NCBI GenBank assembly: GCA_037039685.1
Contig: JAWNGF010000001.1
Coordinates: 3,162,001-3,226,000, forward strand
Reading direction: 5' to 3'
Source of the DNA: Ceratobasidium sp. AG-K
Taxonomy: Eukaryota > Basidiomycota > Agaricomycetes > Cantharellales > Ceratobasidiaceae
Length of the DNA: 64,000 nt
Position 1 is the stretch's first letter, and every line of letters begins with the position of its first letter. Of this stretch, positions 30,556-43,119 are shown in pieces. The position numbers were made by a program, and so were the translations under genes. Below the pieces are notes generated by a model that did not search any database, had not been told where the DNA came from, and saw only the letters and a list, made by a program, of their open reading frames with translations.

Positions 30556-31367
30556 GTGTTTCCCGCATTTTTTAGCCTCTGTGAAGCAGTCTTTAGACTT
30601 AAGGACTTCGTACTTGATCTAGACACCAAAGTCGACGAATTGAATAGTCGAATTGAAGTACTGGAAGAGGATCAAGTCAAACAAGCAGAGGATCTAAGGG
30701 TTGAACGTACTCGAAACGACAAAAACTACAATCAACTCAAAGCCGATTATCAATCTCTTCATTCAAGGCTTGAGTTCGTCGAAATTAACCTCGACAACAC
30801 AAACAAGCAACAAGCCGATCAAGATCGTGTCCAAAGCATAAATCTAGCTGACACCAATATTGAAGTCGAGCGCTTACAAGAACAAACCCATGTGTTGATC
30901 AAAAATTGCGACCAACTTATTAAAATCCAAGAAAAACACACTCGAAAGGTCGAAACCCTCATCAACAACAACAAACGACAGTGGCGCACTATCGAAACCC
31001 TTAAAGACAAAATCAAGGGAAAATACTGTCATCTTGCAGCAGAAGTGCGTATTCCTATTAACCAGGATTACCGCCTTCTAAATCACCTCAATTCTATCGC
31101 ACCCAATCCTTTTCAGTGGGACCAAGACCTCGACTCACACAGGAACAACACAGGGAACAGCTTAGACTAGAGTCCCTAACACTCTTTATTGAAGACGTTC
31201 GTCGTAACTACATATACGAACAGTACGACGAACTAGGAGTAATCAACGCATTGTTTCTGGAGGACGAAAATCTTGAACTGATATTTTTGAGGAGTTTGCG
31301 CATCATTAAAGATAGAAGGGTTCAGAGAAGAATTCGTAACATTTTGTACAGCCTTGGATCTCAATAA
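30556..31367 (+). other. A1 leader open frames without methionine (ORF-a, ORF-b)
   Basis: ORF-a (30,556-31,170) is a 204-codon coiled coil with no Met codon; ORF-b (31,116-31,367) overlaps it by 55 bases in the -1 frame and also lacks Met. The arrangement is the same in A2 and A3. Upstream lie a branch-like actaactaattaacc and a tttttag acceptor. The leader holds two ATGs (30,160 and 30,890), each at a base where A3 has a CpG-containing non-ATG. Confidence 0.55.
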
Positions 31368-31391
31368 ATCTACCTTTTTCCCCGCTCCAAT

Positions 31392-32743
31392 ATGTCGAGA
31401 GCTCCATCACCTGGCCAAGGGGGATCTACCCAATTTCAGCAACATCTGGACCCGATGTAGTTGCACAGGCAATCAATGCCTTAATAGACGAAGTGCAAAA
31501 AATTAACGGTCACATTAATGCCTTAAATGGCATCACCTCTACCCTAGAATTGGGAATTGACAATAACATTGCAGATATTCATGCAATTCAAAATCAAACC
31601 GCACAAATCGCACCCCTTCACCAATTAATGAATGCGGTTTCTCAATCACTTGCAAACATGGGTGCAACACCCTCTACCACCGCATCAACAACCACCCCAG
31701 GATACAAACTCAAGATGCATCCCCCAGAGGAATTCTCTGGAGATGTAGATAAATTCGATGAGTTTAAGTCGCAATGTACTCTGTACATAAACCACACATC
31801 CCCACAGGCAACCACAGAACAAAAAATCACTTATATCATGGGTTATTGCAAGGGGCCTGCCTATGTATGGATGCAACCTGGAATTGATGTGGACACAGCA
31901 AGGAGGGGAGCAACAACTTGGCTACATGACATGGATGAATTCTGGAACGAAATGCAAGCTAGGTTTGGCGATGTTCACAAAATCGACCGATATAGACAAT
32001 TATACAAGAAGTTGATCCTGAAGAACTCTGTCCAAGATTATCTACGAGACTTTGTCACTTATTCATCGGTACTCGGGTACACCGATCGAGTCCTTCATGA
32101 TGATTTCTATGACGGTCTTAAGGATGAAATCAAGATGGCCATGGTGTCACAGAACTTTAAACCCCACGAAGCAACAAGGACATTCAACCAAGTTCGCGAA
32201 AGAGCCTTGGAAATTGACTCCACAATGAATGCCATCAATGCACCAAAGAAGTCGCAAAGCCCACAAACCAGTATCTCGAAACAACCCACTTCTAAGACAA
32301 CCCCAAGCACTGCAAACACCTCACTGGGTCAAAGATTCAATGTAAACGATCGAGTCTTTATGTCAAAACCTACAGGGGGGGTGCAATACGGCAAAATTCC
32401 AAACATTAACCGAAACGCCAAGGGCCGTCCAGTTCCACACATCTCCTGGGATGATGGGACAAAAGGAAATGTCCCTTTTGGAGCAATTCAAAGAGACACC
32501 CGAACTGGTAACCTCAACGCTCCTACCATCCAAACACCCAAACCGTCCACTCCTGCCAAAGACCCTAATGCAATGGATCTTGATGGAAAAGGAAAAGGAC
32601 CAATGATTTGCTTCACCTGCGGCGGCAAGGGACACTCAGCAAGAGTCTGTCCTTCCAAGAACACAGCTTCAGGGTTTGAAGCCCAGATTGAAGAAATCTC
32701 TTCAGACATCGAATCGGGAAAAGACGTCACCGAGGCTTATTAA
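31392..32743 (+). pseudogene. A1 gag (one-base deletion near 31,430)
   Basis: ATG 31,392 opens the same frame as A3 gag, but one A is missing near 31,430 (cccaatttcag against cccaaatttcag in A3), which shifts the frame after about 13 codons. The rest to 32,743 is open and shows the capsid-like region (EEFSGDVDKFDEFKSQC, VWMQPGIDVDTARRG), the SH3/Tudor-like segment (NVNDRVFMSKPTGGVQYG, PHISWDDGTKGNVPF) and the CCHC knuckle CFTCGGKGHSARVC. It also has the variant GTG CAA where A3 has GTG CGA. Confidence 0.85.
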
Positions 32744-32778
32744 GGAGCCAAGTACTTGGTGATATACTAGCTAGTAAT

Positions 32779-34535
32779 ATGGATAACCTAGAAATCATGT
32801 CAATATCAAATGAAAACCAATTATACCTTGATTTCACCACTCATCCACTAGCTACGGCTCCTGGTTCTAAATCAGTTAACAGATTAAAAAGATTCTCTGG
32901 ACAAGCACTGCTTGACTGCGGCGCAACCTCCTGTTTCATCAACCCTTCCCTAGCAAAAGAGGCAAACCTTCCCCTTTTCCAACACGAAAAGCCCAAGACT
33001 CTGCGAGTTATAGACAGACGAGAAGTCTCATCTGGGAAAGTCACTCACTATACAAAATTTAAACTTGTCATGGGAACACATTCCAGCGAAATAGAATGTC
33101 ATGTCACAAACATTGGAAGACACCCTATTGTACTTGGGATGTCATGGCTCAAGAAACATAACCCACAAATTAATTGGAAAAATAGGACAATTGCTTACAC
33201 AAGCGAATTCTGCTCAAAGAACTGCCTAGAAGTCCCACCTACGCTCCAAATCGCAGCAGAAACCACATTACCAGAGGAATACAAAGAGTTCGCAGATGTG
33301 TTTGATGAGTCCAGATTGGAAGAACTCCCACCTCACAGGCCAACGGACATTACACTCGACCTCCTACCAGAAGCTAAACTAAAGCATGGCCCTATTTATA
33401 AAACATCCCCAGCTGAAGACAAAGAAATGAAGAAAGTACTAGAAACCCTTATCCGAAGGGGACACATTCAGATTTCTAAGTCTCCTTTGGCTTCCCCGGT
33501 TCTGTTTGTCAAAAAACCACATCCAGAAGATCCAAACAACCCAGAATTACGCTTTTGCGTTGACTACAGATATGTGAACTCGCTGTGCAAATTCAACGCA
33601 AGTGGAATACCTCTATTAGACCAATGGTTAAGAGCCCTGGAAGGATTTGTCATTGGCACCACTCTAGACTTGGCACAAGGATTCCATCAAACCCGAATAG
33701 CAGCAGGCCATGAATGGAAAACAGCATTCAAAACTCAATACGGCATGTACGAATGGAAAGTCATGCCCTTCGGTCTCAAAAACGCCCCATCAAGCTTCCA
33801 ATCCCTAATGAACTCTATATTCAGGGACATTATGGGGGTTTTCGTACTCGTATACATTGATGATATCTTTGTTTTTTCCAAACGAGTCAAAGATCATCCA
33901 GGACACGTGAAAGAGGTGCTAAGAAGACTAAGGGAACACAAGCTGATTGCGAAATTGAGGAAATGCAAGTTTCACCAAACCAAACTGGACTGGGTAGGAT
34001 TGGTCATTTCCTATAAAGGAATCGAAACGGATCAGGAAAAGGTCACTGCAGCTATGAATTGGAAAGCTCCCAAAAATGTCAAACAAGTTCAAGAATTCCT
34101 AGGATTCGTCAATTTCTATCAAAGATTCATTCAAGACTTTGCTGGCAAAGCCAGACCTCTGTACAACCTACTCAAGAAAGATCAAAAGTGGCAGTGGACA
34201 AGCAAAGAACAAGAGGCCATGAATGCACTAAAAGAAGCTCTTAAAGTGGCACCTGTAATGATGCAGCCCAATCAGAATAAAGAATTTTTCCTCGAGACAG
34301 ATGCATCGGGATTTGCCACAGGAGCAGTTTTATCTCAGAAGGATGAAGAAGGGAAATTACACCCTGTAGCTTTTCTTTCTAAATCGCTAAATCCGGCTGA
34401 GCGAAACTATGACATCTTTGACAAAGAACTATTGGCAATCATTAGAGCCTTCAAAGAATGGCGGCACTTACTCCAAGGCACAGAAAAAGCCATTCAAGTG
34501 ATAACTGATCACAAAAATTTGGAATACTTCTCATC
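32779..34535 (+). CDS. A1 pol, 5' part: protease, RT, start of RNase H
   Basis: Starts at ATG 32,779 (MDNLEIMSISNENQ). The protease site is DCGATSCFI (Cys after Asp, as in all family-A copies). RT runs from LPPHRPTDITLDLLPEAKL to VYIDDIFVFSK. RNase H ([30 protein letters not shown]) ends at HKNLEYFSS, where A2 interrupts. The frame continues at 41,468 without loss, giving 1,132 residues, the same as A3 pol. Confidence 0.92.
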
Positions 34536-34940
34536 TGTCCCGACTTGGGTCAATTAGGTATATGAAAGTTAAGGGGTTCGACTTGGAGAAGTCTTAGAAC
34601 CCAAGGAGTAGCGATAGTTAAGAGGATTTGATTTAGCAAGTCCTAGTGGAGAAGAGGTCAAGCCTTGTCGTTAACCAGCTTGACCTCTGGGTTTATATAC
34701 ATGAGGGATCAGTGCCATGTCATTGTCTATCAGTGTGGGAAAGCCGAGTACAACCGAGATAAGAGACGTGACTCAACATTCTGGAAGTTCCGGAAGCATC
34801 ACCAATATCAAATGAAAAGACAAATACATCACATGATACAAGTTTAAGCGCCAGAGGACATTTGTACCAAAAAAGGAAAGTGTTCGGAAAAAAAGATATA
34901 AAATCGGAATAAAATGTCTGAGCTTAGTCAGCTCATGACA
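34536..34940 (-). repeat. A2 3' LTR
   Basis: 405 bases, tgtcccgacttggg...cagctcatgaca on the plus strand. It is followed by ttaccccctcc (polypurine tract complement). Confidence 0.95.
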
Positions 34941-34950
34941 TTACCCCCTC

Positions 34951-37900
34951 CTAAGGGCCTGGCGCGGTGGGGTGGAGTTTGTGAAATTTATCAACCAGTT
35001 CAGGAGCGTTCTTGAGGTCTTCCTTTGACTGCCAAGAGTTGTCTGCATGAGAGTATCCTTTCCACTTAACGTAATAGTGGAGTTGTCGGCGGATTTTCTT
35101 GGAATTAAGGATTTCTTCGACTTCCCATTCTTCCTCTCCATCTTGTGTGACAATAGGGGGTGGTTGAGCGGGTTCGCGGCCGTGGGGATCAGAGTGGAAT
35201 TTCTTGAGCAGCATGACGTGGAAGACAGGATGAACCTTCATTGATTTTGGTAATTCCAGTCTAAAGGCATGAGTTCCTACTTTTTCTATTACTTTGTAAG
35301 GGCCTAAAACTTTGTGGGAGAGTTTTACTGAGGGTCTGTCTGTGGAAATGTTCTGATGATTAAGCCAGACTTTATCCCCCGGGTTTATCTCTTCTGGTTC
35401 TTTGGCTCCTTTATCAAAGTAGTATTTATAGGACTAATTTGCTAAGATAAGGGCAGCTTTGACTTTGTCGTATCCTTTCAACAGGAATTCCGCATGGGCA
35501 TCAGCTTCAGGAACAGTATAGTCTGATTCTTCCCCAATGTTCATTCTAGGGTTGAAACCCTGGCAGATTTGGAAAGGGGTTTTGCCAGTGGATGCTTGGA
35601 TTCCATTGTTGTAAGCAAATTCTGCCATAGGAAGCAAGGCCACCCAGTCGTTTTGCCTATGGTTGATAAAAGCCCTGATAAAGATTTCAACGACTTGGTT
35701 TGCTCGTTCTGACTGTCCGTCTGTCCTTGGATGGTAGGCTGTGCTGAAGGTAGGTTTTACGTCCAACCGTTTGTACAGATGCCTAATGAACTTTGAGTTG
35801 AAAGTGGATCCTCTATCCGAGACTGTTGCTTTTGGGGTGCCGTGAAGTTTCCAAATGTTTGCAATGAAGATATTGGCTATGTCTACTGCTGTGGCCGTTG
35901 ATTTGCAAGGGATATAGTGTGCCATCTTGGAGAACCGATCTACCACTGTCAAGATTGCGTCATATCCTTCTGATTCTGGGAGCCCTACAATCATGTCATA
36001 GGAGATCTCTTCCCAGGGTCTCTCAGGAATATGTAAAGGACGCAGTAGTCCTGTGGGGAGTTGGTTCGATGGTTTAATTCGAATGCATGTTTCGCAGTAT
36101 GACACATAAGAGTTGACAAATTTCTTCATGGTTGGCCAGTAGTAAGTTCTTGAGACCAATTCTAATGTTCTTGCTTGTCCAGGATGCCCAGCTGTAATGT
36201 TGTCATGGCGCGATTCCAATATCAGGTTTCTGATGGTTTCATCCTTGGGGACAAAGATCTTCCCTTTGAACATTAGGAGTCCTTCTCTGTATTCCCAATC
36301 TTTGACTTTTTCTCCGTTTCTCAGCTTATTGTGGGCTTCTTCTAATCTGGAATCTTCAAGGATTGCTTGTCTGATTAGGTCGTTAATTTCCTGGTCAGGG
36401 GTAATAGCCAAAATGAAAATGTCTGGTTTGAGGAGAACTTGGTTCTCTACCCCCCCCAAAGGTTCTAGGTCGTATCACCTTGAGAGAATGTCTGCTTTTT
36501 TATTTTGGCTTCCTGGCCTGTATAAGATTTGGAAGTTGAAGTCTACCAAGAAGTTCATCCAGCGGATTTGGCGTTGATTCAATTGTTTGGATGATGAGAA
36601 GTATTCCAAATTTTTGTGATCTGTCATCACTTGAATGGCTTTTTCTGTGCCTTGAAGTAAGTGCCGCCATTCTTTGAAAGCTCTAATTATTGCCAATAGT
36701 TCTTTGTCAAAAATGTCATAGTTTCGCTCAGCCGGATTTAGTGATTTAGAAAGAAAAGCTACAGGGTGTAATTTCCCTTCTTCATCCTTCTGAGATAAAA
36801 CTGCTCCTGTGGCAAATCCCGACGCATCTGTCTCGAGGAAAAATTCCTTATTCTGATTGGGCTGCATCATTACAGGTGCCACTTTAAGAGCTTCTTTTAG
36901 TGCATTCATGGCCTCTTGTTCTTTGCTTGTCCACTGCCACTTTTGATCCTTCTTAAGTAGGTTGTACAGAGGTCTGGCTTTGCCGGCAAAGTCTTGAATG
37001 AATCTTCGATAGAAATTGACGAATCCTAGGAATTCTTGAACTTGTTTGACATTTTTGGGAGCTTTCCAATTCATAGCCGCCGTGACCTTTTCCTGATCCG
37101 TTTCGATTCCTTTATTGGAAATTACCAATCCTACCCAGTCCAGTTTGGTCTGGTGGAACTTGCATTTCCTCAATTTCGCACTCAGCTTGTGTTCCCTTAG
37201 TCTTCTTAGCACCTCTTTCACGTGTCCTGGATGATCTTCGACTCGTTTGGAAAAAACAAAGATATCATCAATGTATACGAGTACGAAAACCCCCATAATG
37301 TCCCTGAATATAGAGTTCATTAGGGACTGGAAGCTTGATGGAGCGTTTTTGAGACCAAACGGCATGACTTTCCATTCGTACATGCCGTATTGAGTTTTGA
37401 ATGCTGTTTTCCATTCATGGCCTGTTGCTATTTGGGTTGGATGGAATCCTTGTGCCAAGTCTAGAGTGGTGCCAATGACAAATCCTTCCAGGGCCCTTAA
37501 CCATTGATCCAATAGAGGTATTCCACTTGCGTTAAATTTGCATAGCGAATTCACATATCTGTAGTCAACGCAAAAGCGTAATTCTGGGTTGTTTGGATCT
37601 TCTGGATGTGGTTTTTTGACAAACAGAACCCGGGAAGCCAAAGGAGACTTAGAAATCTGAATGTGTCCCCTTCGGATAAGGGTTTCTAGTACTTTCTTCA
37701 TTTCTTTGTCTTCAGCTGGGGATGTTTTATAAATAGGGCCATGCTTTAGTTTAGCTTCTGGTAGGAGGTCGAGCGTAATGTCAGTTGGCCTGTGAGGTGG
37801 GAGTTCTTCTAATCTGGACTCGTCAAACACATCTGCAAACTCTTTGTATTCCTCTGGTAATGTAGTTTCTGCTGCGATTTGGAGCGTAGATGGGACTTCT

Positions 37901-38349
37901 AGGCAGTTTTTTGAGCAGAATTCGCTTGTGTATGCAATTGTCCTATTTTTCCAATTAATTTGTGGGTTATGTTTCTTGAGCCATGACATCCCGAGTACGA
38001 TAGGGTGTCTTCCAATGTTTGTAACATGACATTCTATTTCACTGGAATGTGTTCCCATGACAAGTTTGAATTTGGTATAGTGGGTGACTTTTCCAGACGA
38101 GACTTCTCGTCCGTCTATAACTCGCAGAGTCTTGGGTTTTTTGTGTTGGAAAAGGGGAAGGTTTGCCTCTTTTGCTAGGGAAGGGTTGATGAAACAGGAG
38201 GTTGCGCCGCAGTCAAGAAGTGCTTGTCCAGAGAATCTTTTTGATCTGTTAACTGACTTAGAACCAGGAGCCGTAGCTAGTGGGTGAGCGGTGAAATCAA
38301 GGTATAATTGATTTTCATTTGATATTGACATGATTTCTAGTTCATCCAT
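34951..38349 (-). pseudogene. A2 pol (two premature stops)
   Basis: Full family-A pol from ATG 38,347-38,349 to the normal stop at 34,951. It is broken by TGA at 36,475-36,477 (CGA in A3, just after DILSR) and TAG at 35,434-35,436 (CAG in A3, in LANQSYK). All domains remain recognisable: DCGA protease, YIDD RT, RNase H, HHCC and DDE integrase, chromodomain (WEVEEILNSKKIRRQLHYYV). Both stops are C-to-T changes. Confidence 0.92.
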
Positions 38350-38384
38350 ATTGCTAGCTAATATGTCACCGAGTACTTGGCTCC

Positions 38385-39738
38385 TTAATAAGCCTCGGTG
38401 ACGTCTTTTCCCGATTCGATGTCTGAAGAGATTTCTTCAATCTGAGCTTCAAACCCTGATGCTGTGTTCTTGGAAGGACAGACTCTTGCTGAGTGTCCCT
38501 TGCCGCCGCAGGTGAAGCAAATCATTGGTCCTTTTCCTTTTCCATCAAGATCCATTGCATTTGGGTCTTTAGCAGGAGTGGACGGTTTGGGTGTTTGGAT
38601 GGTAGGAGCATTGAGGTTACTGGTTCGGGTGTCTCTTTGAATTGCTCCAAAAGGGACATTTCCTTTTGTCCCATCATCCCAGGAGATGTGTGGAACTGGA
38701 CGGCCCTTGGCGTTTTGGGTAATGCTTGAGATTTTGCCGTATTGCACCCCCCCCCATAGGTTTTGACATAAAGACTCGATCGTTTACATTGAATCTTTGA
38801 CCTAGTGAGGCGTTTGGAGTACTTGTGGTTGTCTTGGAAGTACTTTGTTTCGAAGTGGTGGTTTGTGGGCTTTGCAACTTTTTTGGTGCGTTAATCGCAT
38901 TCATTGTGGAGTCAATTTCCAGGGCTCTTTCGCGAACTTGGTTGAATGTCCTTGTCACTTCGTGGGGTTTAAAGTTCTGTGACACCATGGCCATCTTGAT
39001 TTCATCCTTAAGACCGTCATAGAAATCATCACGAAGTACTCGATCAGTGTACCCGAGTACCAATGAATAAGTGACGAAGTCTCGTAGATAATCTTGGACA
39101 GAGTTCTTCTGGATCAATTTCTTGTATAATTGTCTATATCGGTCGATCTTGTGAACATCGCCAAACCTAGCTTGCATTTCGTTCCAGAATTCATCCATGT
39201 CGTGTAGCCAATTTGTTGCTCCCCTTCTTGCTGTGTCTACATCAATTCCAGGTTGCATCCATACATAGGCAGGCCCCTTGCAATAACCCATGATATAAGT
39301 GATTTTTTGTTCTGTGGTTGCTTGTGGCGACGTATGATTTATGTACAAGGTACATTGCGACTTGAACTCATCAAATTTATGTACATCTCCAGAGAATTCT
39401 TCTGGGGGATGCATTTTGAGTTTGTATCCTGGGGTGGTTGTTGACGCGGTGGTGGAGGGTGTTGCCCCTAGGTTTGCAAGTGACTGAGACACTGCATTCA
39501 TTAATTGGTGAAGGGGTGCAATTTGTGCAGTTTGATTTTGAATTGCATGGATATCTGCAATGTTATTGTCGATCCCCTGTTCCAGGGTAGAGGTGATACC
39601 ATTTAAGGCATTAATATGACCGTTAATTTTTCACACTTCGTCTATTAAGGCATTGATTGCATGTGCAACTACCTCGGGTCCGGATGTTGCTGAAATTTGG
39701 GTAAATCCCCCTTGACTCGGTGATGGGGCTCTTGACAT
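38385..39738 (-). pseudogene. A2 gag (stop and homopolymer frameshift)
   Basis: Gag from ATG 39,736-39,738. A TGA at 39,631-39,633 replaces a CGA. A run of nine C (plus strand, near 38,747-38,756) within the SH3/Tudor-like segment shifts the frame. The last part encodes the CCHC knuckle and the normal C-terminus ending KDVTEAY. Confidence 0.9.
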
Positions 39739-39764
39739 ATCGGAGCGGGGAAAAACAGGTGAAT

Positions 39765-40576
39765 TTATTGGGATCCCAGACCGTACGAAATATCACGGAT
39801 TCTTCTTCGAACCCGTCTGTCTTTAATGATGCGCAAACTTCTCAAAAATATCAATTCAAGATTTTCGTCTTCCAAGAACAATGCGTTGATTTGACCTAGT
39901 TCGTCGTACTGTTCATATATGTAGTTACGATGAACGTCTTCAATAAAGAGTTTTAGGGACTCTAGTCTAAGTTGTTCCCTGTGTTGTTCCTGTGTGAGTC
40001 GAGGTCTTGGTCCCACTGAAAAGGGTTGGGTGCGATGGTATTAAGGTGATTTAGAAGGCGGTAATCCTGATTAATAGGAATACGCACTTCTGCTGCTTGA
40101 TGACAGTATTTGCCCTTGATTTTATCTTTAAGGGTTTTGATAGTACGCCACTGTCGTTTATTGTTACTGATGAGATTTTCGACCTTTCGAGTGTGTTTTT
40201 CTTGGATTTTTATAAGTTGGTCGCAGTTTTCGATCAAGACACGGGTTTGTTCTTGCAATTGCTCGACTTCGATGTTAGTGTCCGCTAGATTTATGCTTTG
40301 GACATGATCTTGATCGGCTTGTTGCTTGTTTGTATTGTCAAGGCTAATTTCGATGAACTCGAGCCTTGAATGGAGGGATTGATAATCGGCTTCAAGTTGA
40401 TTGTGGTTTTCGTCGTTTCTGGTACGTTCGACCCTTAAATCCTCTGCTTGTTCAACTTGATCTTCTTCTAGTACTTCAATTCGACTGTTTAATTCGTTGA
40501 CTTTGGTGTCTAGATCAAGTACGAAGTCTTTTAGTCTAAAGACTGCTTCGCAGAGGCTAAAAAATGCGGGGAACAC
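39765..40576 (-). other. A2 leader open frames without methionine
   Basis: Same two overlapping Met-less frames as in A1 and A3 (40,576-39,962 and 40,016-39,765). The A2 leader has two ATGs (complement of 39,914-39,916 and 40,303-40,305); both sit where sister copies have a CpG. Confidence 0.55.
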
Positions 40577-41043
40577 TTTTAAGGTTAATTAGTTAGTTAC
40601 TAATTAGTTCCTTTTTAGTGCGTACTGATGGAAACGACAGGTGGTTCTTGATGGATGAGAGTGTTAACTTGGGTGGTGCTCCAACCACTTTCCAGTTTTG
40701 CTTGAGAGGATCTGGCTTCCTCGAGATGTTGATTTGGATGTGAAGGGTGCTAGACGCTAAGCTTTTGCTTTATATACTCCTTATCTGATTTTATCAGTTA
40801 TCAACAGCCTTGGGCGGGCGTGATAGCGACAGTGTATAACAGAGTAAGGGTGTATTTAGCTGACTAAAGCCGCTATGACCCAAAAGAGGATAACGATTGG
40901 GTTCACTGACAGCGTATAGCGACGTGGAACTACTGGTCTATATCAAGTATAGCTCTTCGTCCGTTGTACTATGCCCGTTTTCCCGTGTACGTTCTATCTA
41001 CTTGGTGGAAAAAAAGCAGGAGCTTTGAGGCTGATGCTTTAAG

Positions 41044-41055
41044 AAGGCTTGACCT
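41044..41055 (-). other. A2 self-primer binding site
   Basis: On the minus strand AGGTCAAGCCTT, two bases inside the 5' LTR, as in A1 and A3. Confidence 0.68.
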
Positions 41056-41057
41056 AA

Positions 41058-41462
41058 TGTCCCGACTTGGGTCAATTAGGTATATGAAAGTTAAGGGGTT
41101 CGACTTGGAGAAGTCTTAGAACCCAAGGAGTAGCAATAGTTAAGAGGATTTGATTTAGCAAGTCCTAGTGGAGAAGAGGTCAAGCCTTGTCGTTAACCAG
41201 CTTGACCTCTGGGTTTATATACATGAGGGATCAGTGCCATGTCATCGTCTATCAGTGTGGGAAAGCCGAGTACAACCGAGATAAGAGACGTGACTCAACA
41301 TTCTGGAAGTTCCGGAAGCATCACCAATATCAAATGAAAAGACAAATACATCACATGATACAAGTTTAAGCGCCAGAGGACATTTGTACCAAAAAAGGAA
41401 AGTGTTCGGAAAAAAAGATATAAAATCGGAATAAAATGTCTGAGCTTAGTCAGCTCATGACA
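41058..41462 (-). repeat. A2 5' LTR
   Basis: 405 bases, matching the 3' LTR except for two transitions that I can find (agcg/agca and cattg/catcg). Confidence 0.95.
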
Positions 41463-43109
41463 TCATCATCCAAACAATTGAACCAACGCCAAATCCACTG
41501 GATGAATTTCTTGGTGGACTTCAACTTCCAAATCCTATACAGGCCTGGAAGCCAAAACAAAAAAGCAGACATTCTCTCGAGGCGATATGACCTAGAACCT
41601 TTGGGGGGGGTAGAGAACCAAGTTCTCCTCAAACCAGACATTTTTATTTCGGCTATTACCCCTGACCAGGAGATTAACGATCTAATCAGAGAAGCAATCC
41701 TTGAAGATCCCAGATTAGAGGAAGCCCACAATAAGCTGAGAAACGGAGAAAAAGTCAAAGATTGGGAATACAGAGAAGGACTCCTAATGTTCAAAGGAAA
41801 GATCTTTGTCCCCAAGGATGAAACCATCAGAAACCTGATTTTGGAATCGCGCCATGACAACATTACAGCTGGGCATCCTGGACAAGCAAGAACATTGGAA
41901 TTGGTTTCCCGAACTTACTACTGGCCAACCATGAAGAAATTTGTTAACTCTTATGTGTCACACTGCGAAACATGCATTCGAGTTAAACCATCAAACCAAC
42001 TTCCCACAGGATTACTGCGTCCTTTACATATTCCTGAAAGACCTTGGGAAGAGATCTCCTATGACATGATTGTAGGGCTCCCAGAATCAGAAGGATATGA
42101 CGCAATCTTGACAGTGGTAGATTGGTTCTCCAAGATGGCACACTATCTACCTTGCAAATCAACAGCCACGGCAATAGACATAGCCAATATCTTCGTTGCA
42201 AACATTTGGAAACTTCATGGCACTCCAAAGGCAACAGTCTCGGATAGAGGATCCACTTTCAACTCAAAGTTCATTAGGCATCTGTACAAACGGTTAGACG
42301 TAAAACCTACCTTCAGCACAGCGTACCATCCAAGGACAGATGGACAGTCAGAACGGGCAAACCAAGTCGTTGAAATCTTTATCAGGGCTTTCGTCAACCA
42401 TAGGCAAAACGACTGGGTGGCCCTGCTCCCTATGGCAGAATTTGCATACAACAATGGAATCCAAGCATCCACTGGCAAAACCCCTTTCCAAATCTGCCAA
42501 GGTTTCAACCCTAGAATGAACATCGGGGAAGAATCAGACTATACTGTTCCTGAAGCTGATGCCCATGCGGAATTCCTGTTGAAAGGATACGACAAAGTCA
42601 AAGCCGCCCTCATCCTAGCAAATCAGTCCTACAAACATTACTTTGATAAAGGAGCTAGAGAACCAGAAGAGATAAACCCTGGAGATAAAGTCTGGCTTAA
42701 TCATCAAAACATATCCACAGACAGACCTTCAGTAAAACTCTCCCACAAAGTTTTAGGCCCTTACAAGGTACTGGAAAAAGTAGGGACTCACGCCTTTAGA
42801 CTGGAGTTACCAAAATCGATGAAAGTTCATCCTGTCTTCCATGTCATGCTGCTCAAGAAATTCCACTCTGATCCCCATGGCCGCAAACCCGCTCAACCAC
42901 CCCCTATTGTCACACAAGATGGAGAAGAAGAATGGGAGGTTGAAGAGATCCTTAATTCCAAGAAAATCCGCCGCCAGCTCCAGTATTACGTTAAGTGGAA
43001 AGGGTACCCTCATGCAGACAACTCCTGGCAGTCAAAGGAAGATCTCAAAAACGCTCCTGAACTAGTTGATAAATTTCACAAACTCCATCCCACCGCGCCA
43101 GGCCCTTAG
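41463..43109 (+). CDS. A1 pol, 3' part: RNase H end, integrase, chromodomain
   Basis: Continuation of A1 pol after A2. It opens SKQLNQRQIHWMNFLVDFNF and continues with the HHCC site (HDNITAGHPG, CETCIRVKP), integrase core (TVVDWFSKMAHYL, SDRGSTFNSKF, DGQSERANQ), a GPY/SH3-type linker (LSHKVLGPYKVLEKVGTHAF) and a chromodomain (WEVEEILNSKKIRRQLQYYV, KWKGYPHADNSW). It stops at 43,107-43,109, then the polypurine tract aggagggggtaa precedes the 3' LTR. Confidence 0.92.
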   Translation, partial: SSSKQLNQRQIHWMNFLVDFNFQILYRPGSQNKKADILSRRYDLEPLGGVENQVLLKPDIFISAITPDQEINDLIREAILEDPRLEEAHNKLRNGEKVKDWEYREGLLMFKGKIFVPKDETIRNLILESRHDNITAGHPGQARTLELVSRTYYWPTMKKFVNSYVSHCETCIRVKPSNQLPTGLLRPLHIPERPWEEISYDMIVGLPESEGYDAILTVVDWFSKMAHYLPCKSTATAIDIANIFVANIWKLHGTPKATVSDRGSTFNSKFIRHLYKRLDVKPTFSTAYHPRTDGQSERANQVVEIFIRAFVNHRQNDWVALLPMAEFAYNNGIQASTGKTPFQICQGFNPRMNIGEESDYTVPEADAHAEFLLKGYDKVKAALILANQSYKHYFDKGAREPEEINPGDKVWLNHQNISTDRPSVKLSHKVLGPYKVLEKVGTHAFRLELPKSMKVHPVFHVMLLKKFHSDPHGRKPAQPPPIVTQDGEEEWEVEEILNSKKIRRQLQYYVKWKGYPHADNSWQSKEDLKNAPELVDKFHKLHPTAPGP

Positions 43110-43119
43110 GAGGGGGTAA

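Larger units (their letters stand above)
34536..41462 (-). mobile_element. A2: family-A gypsy element inserted head-on in A1
   Basis: Minus-strand element of 6,927 bases with two 405-base LTRs differing at two sites that I can see. Target duplication is a perfect TCATC (34,531-34,535 and 41,463-41,467). It lies in the opposite orientation to its host, a member of the same family, so it forms very large inverted repeats with it. Its own gag and pol carry stops and a frameshift. Confidence 0.95.

Noticed and set aside
34665..34847. 60-residue frame repeated at 41,187-41,369
   Set aside because: Part of the A2 LTRs; no evidence of translation.
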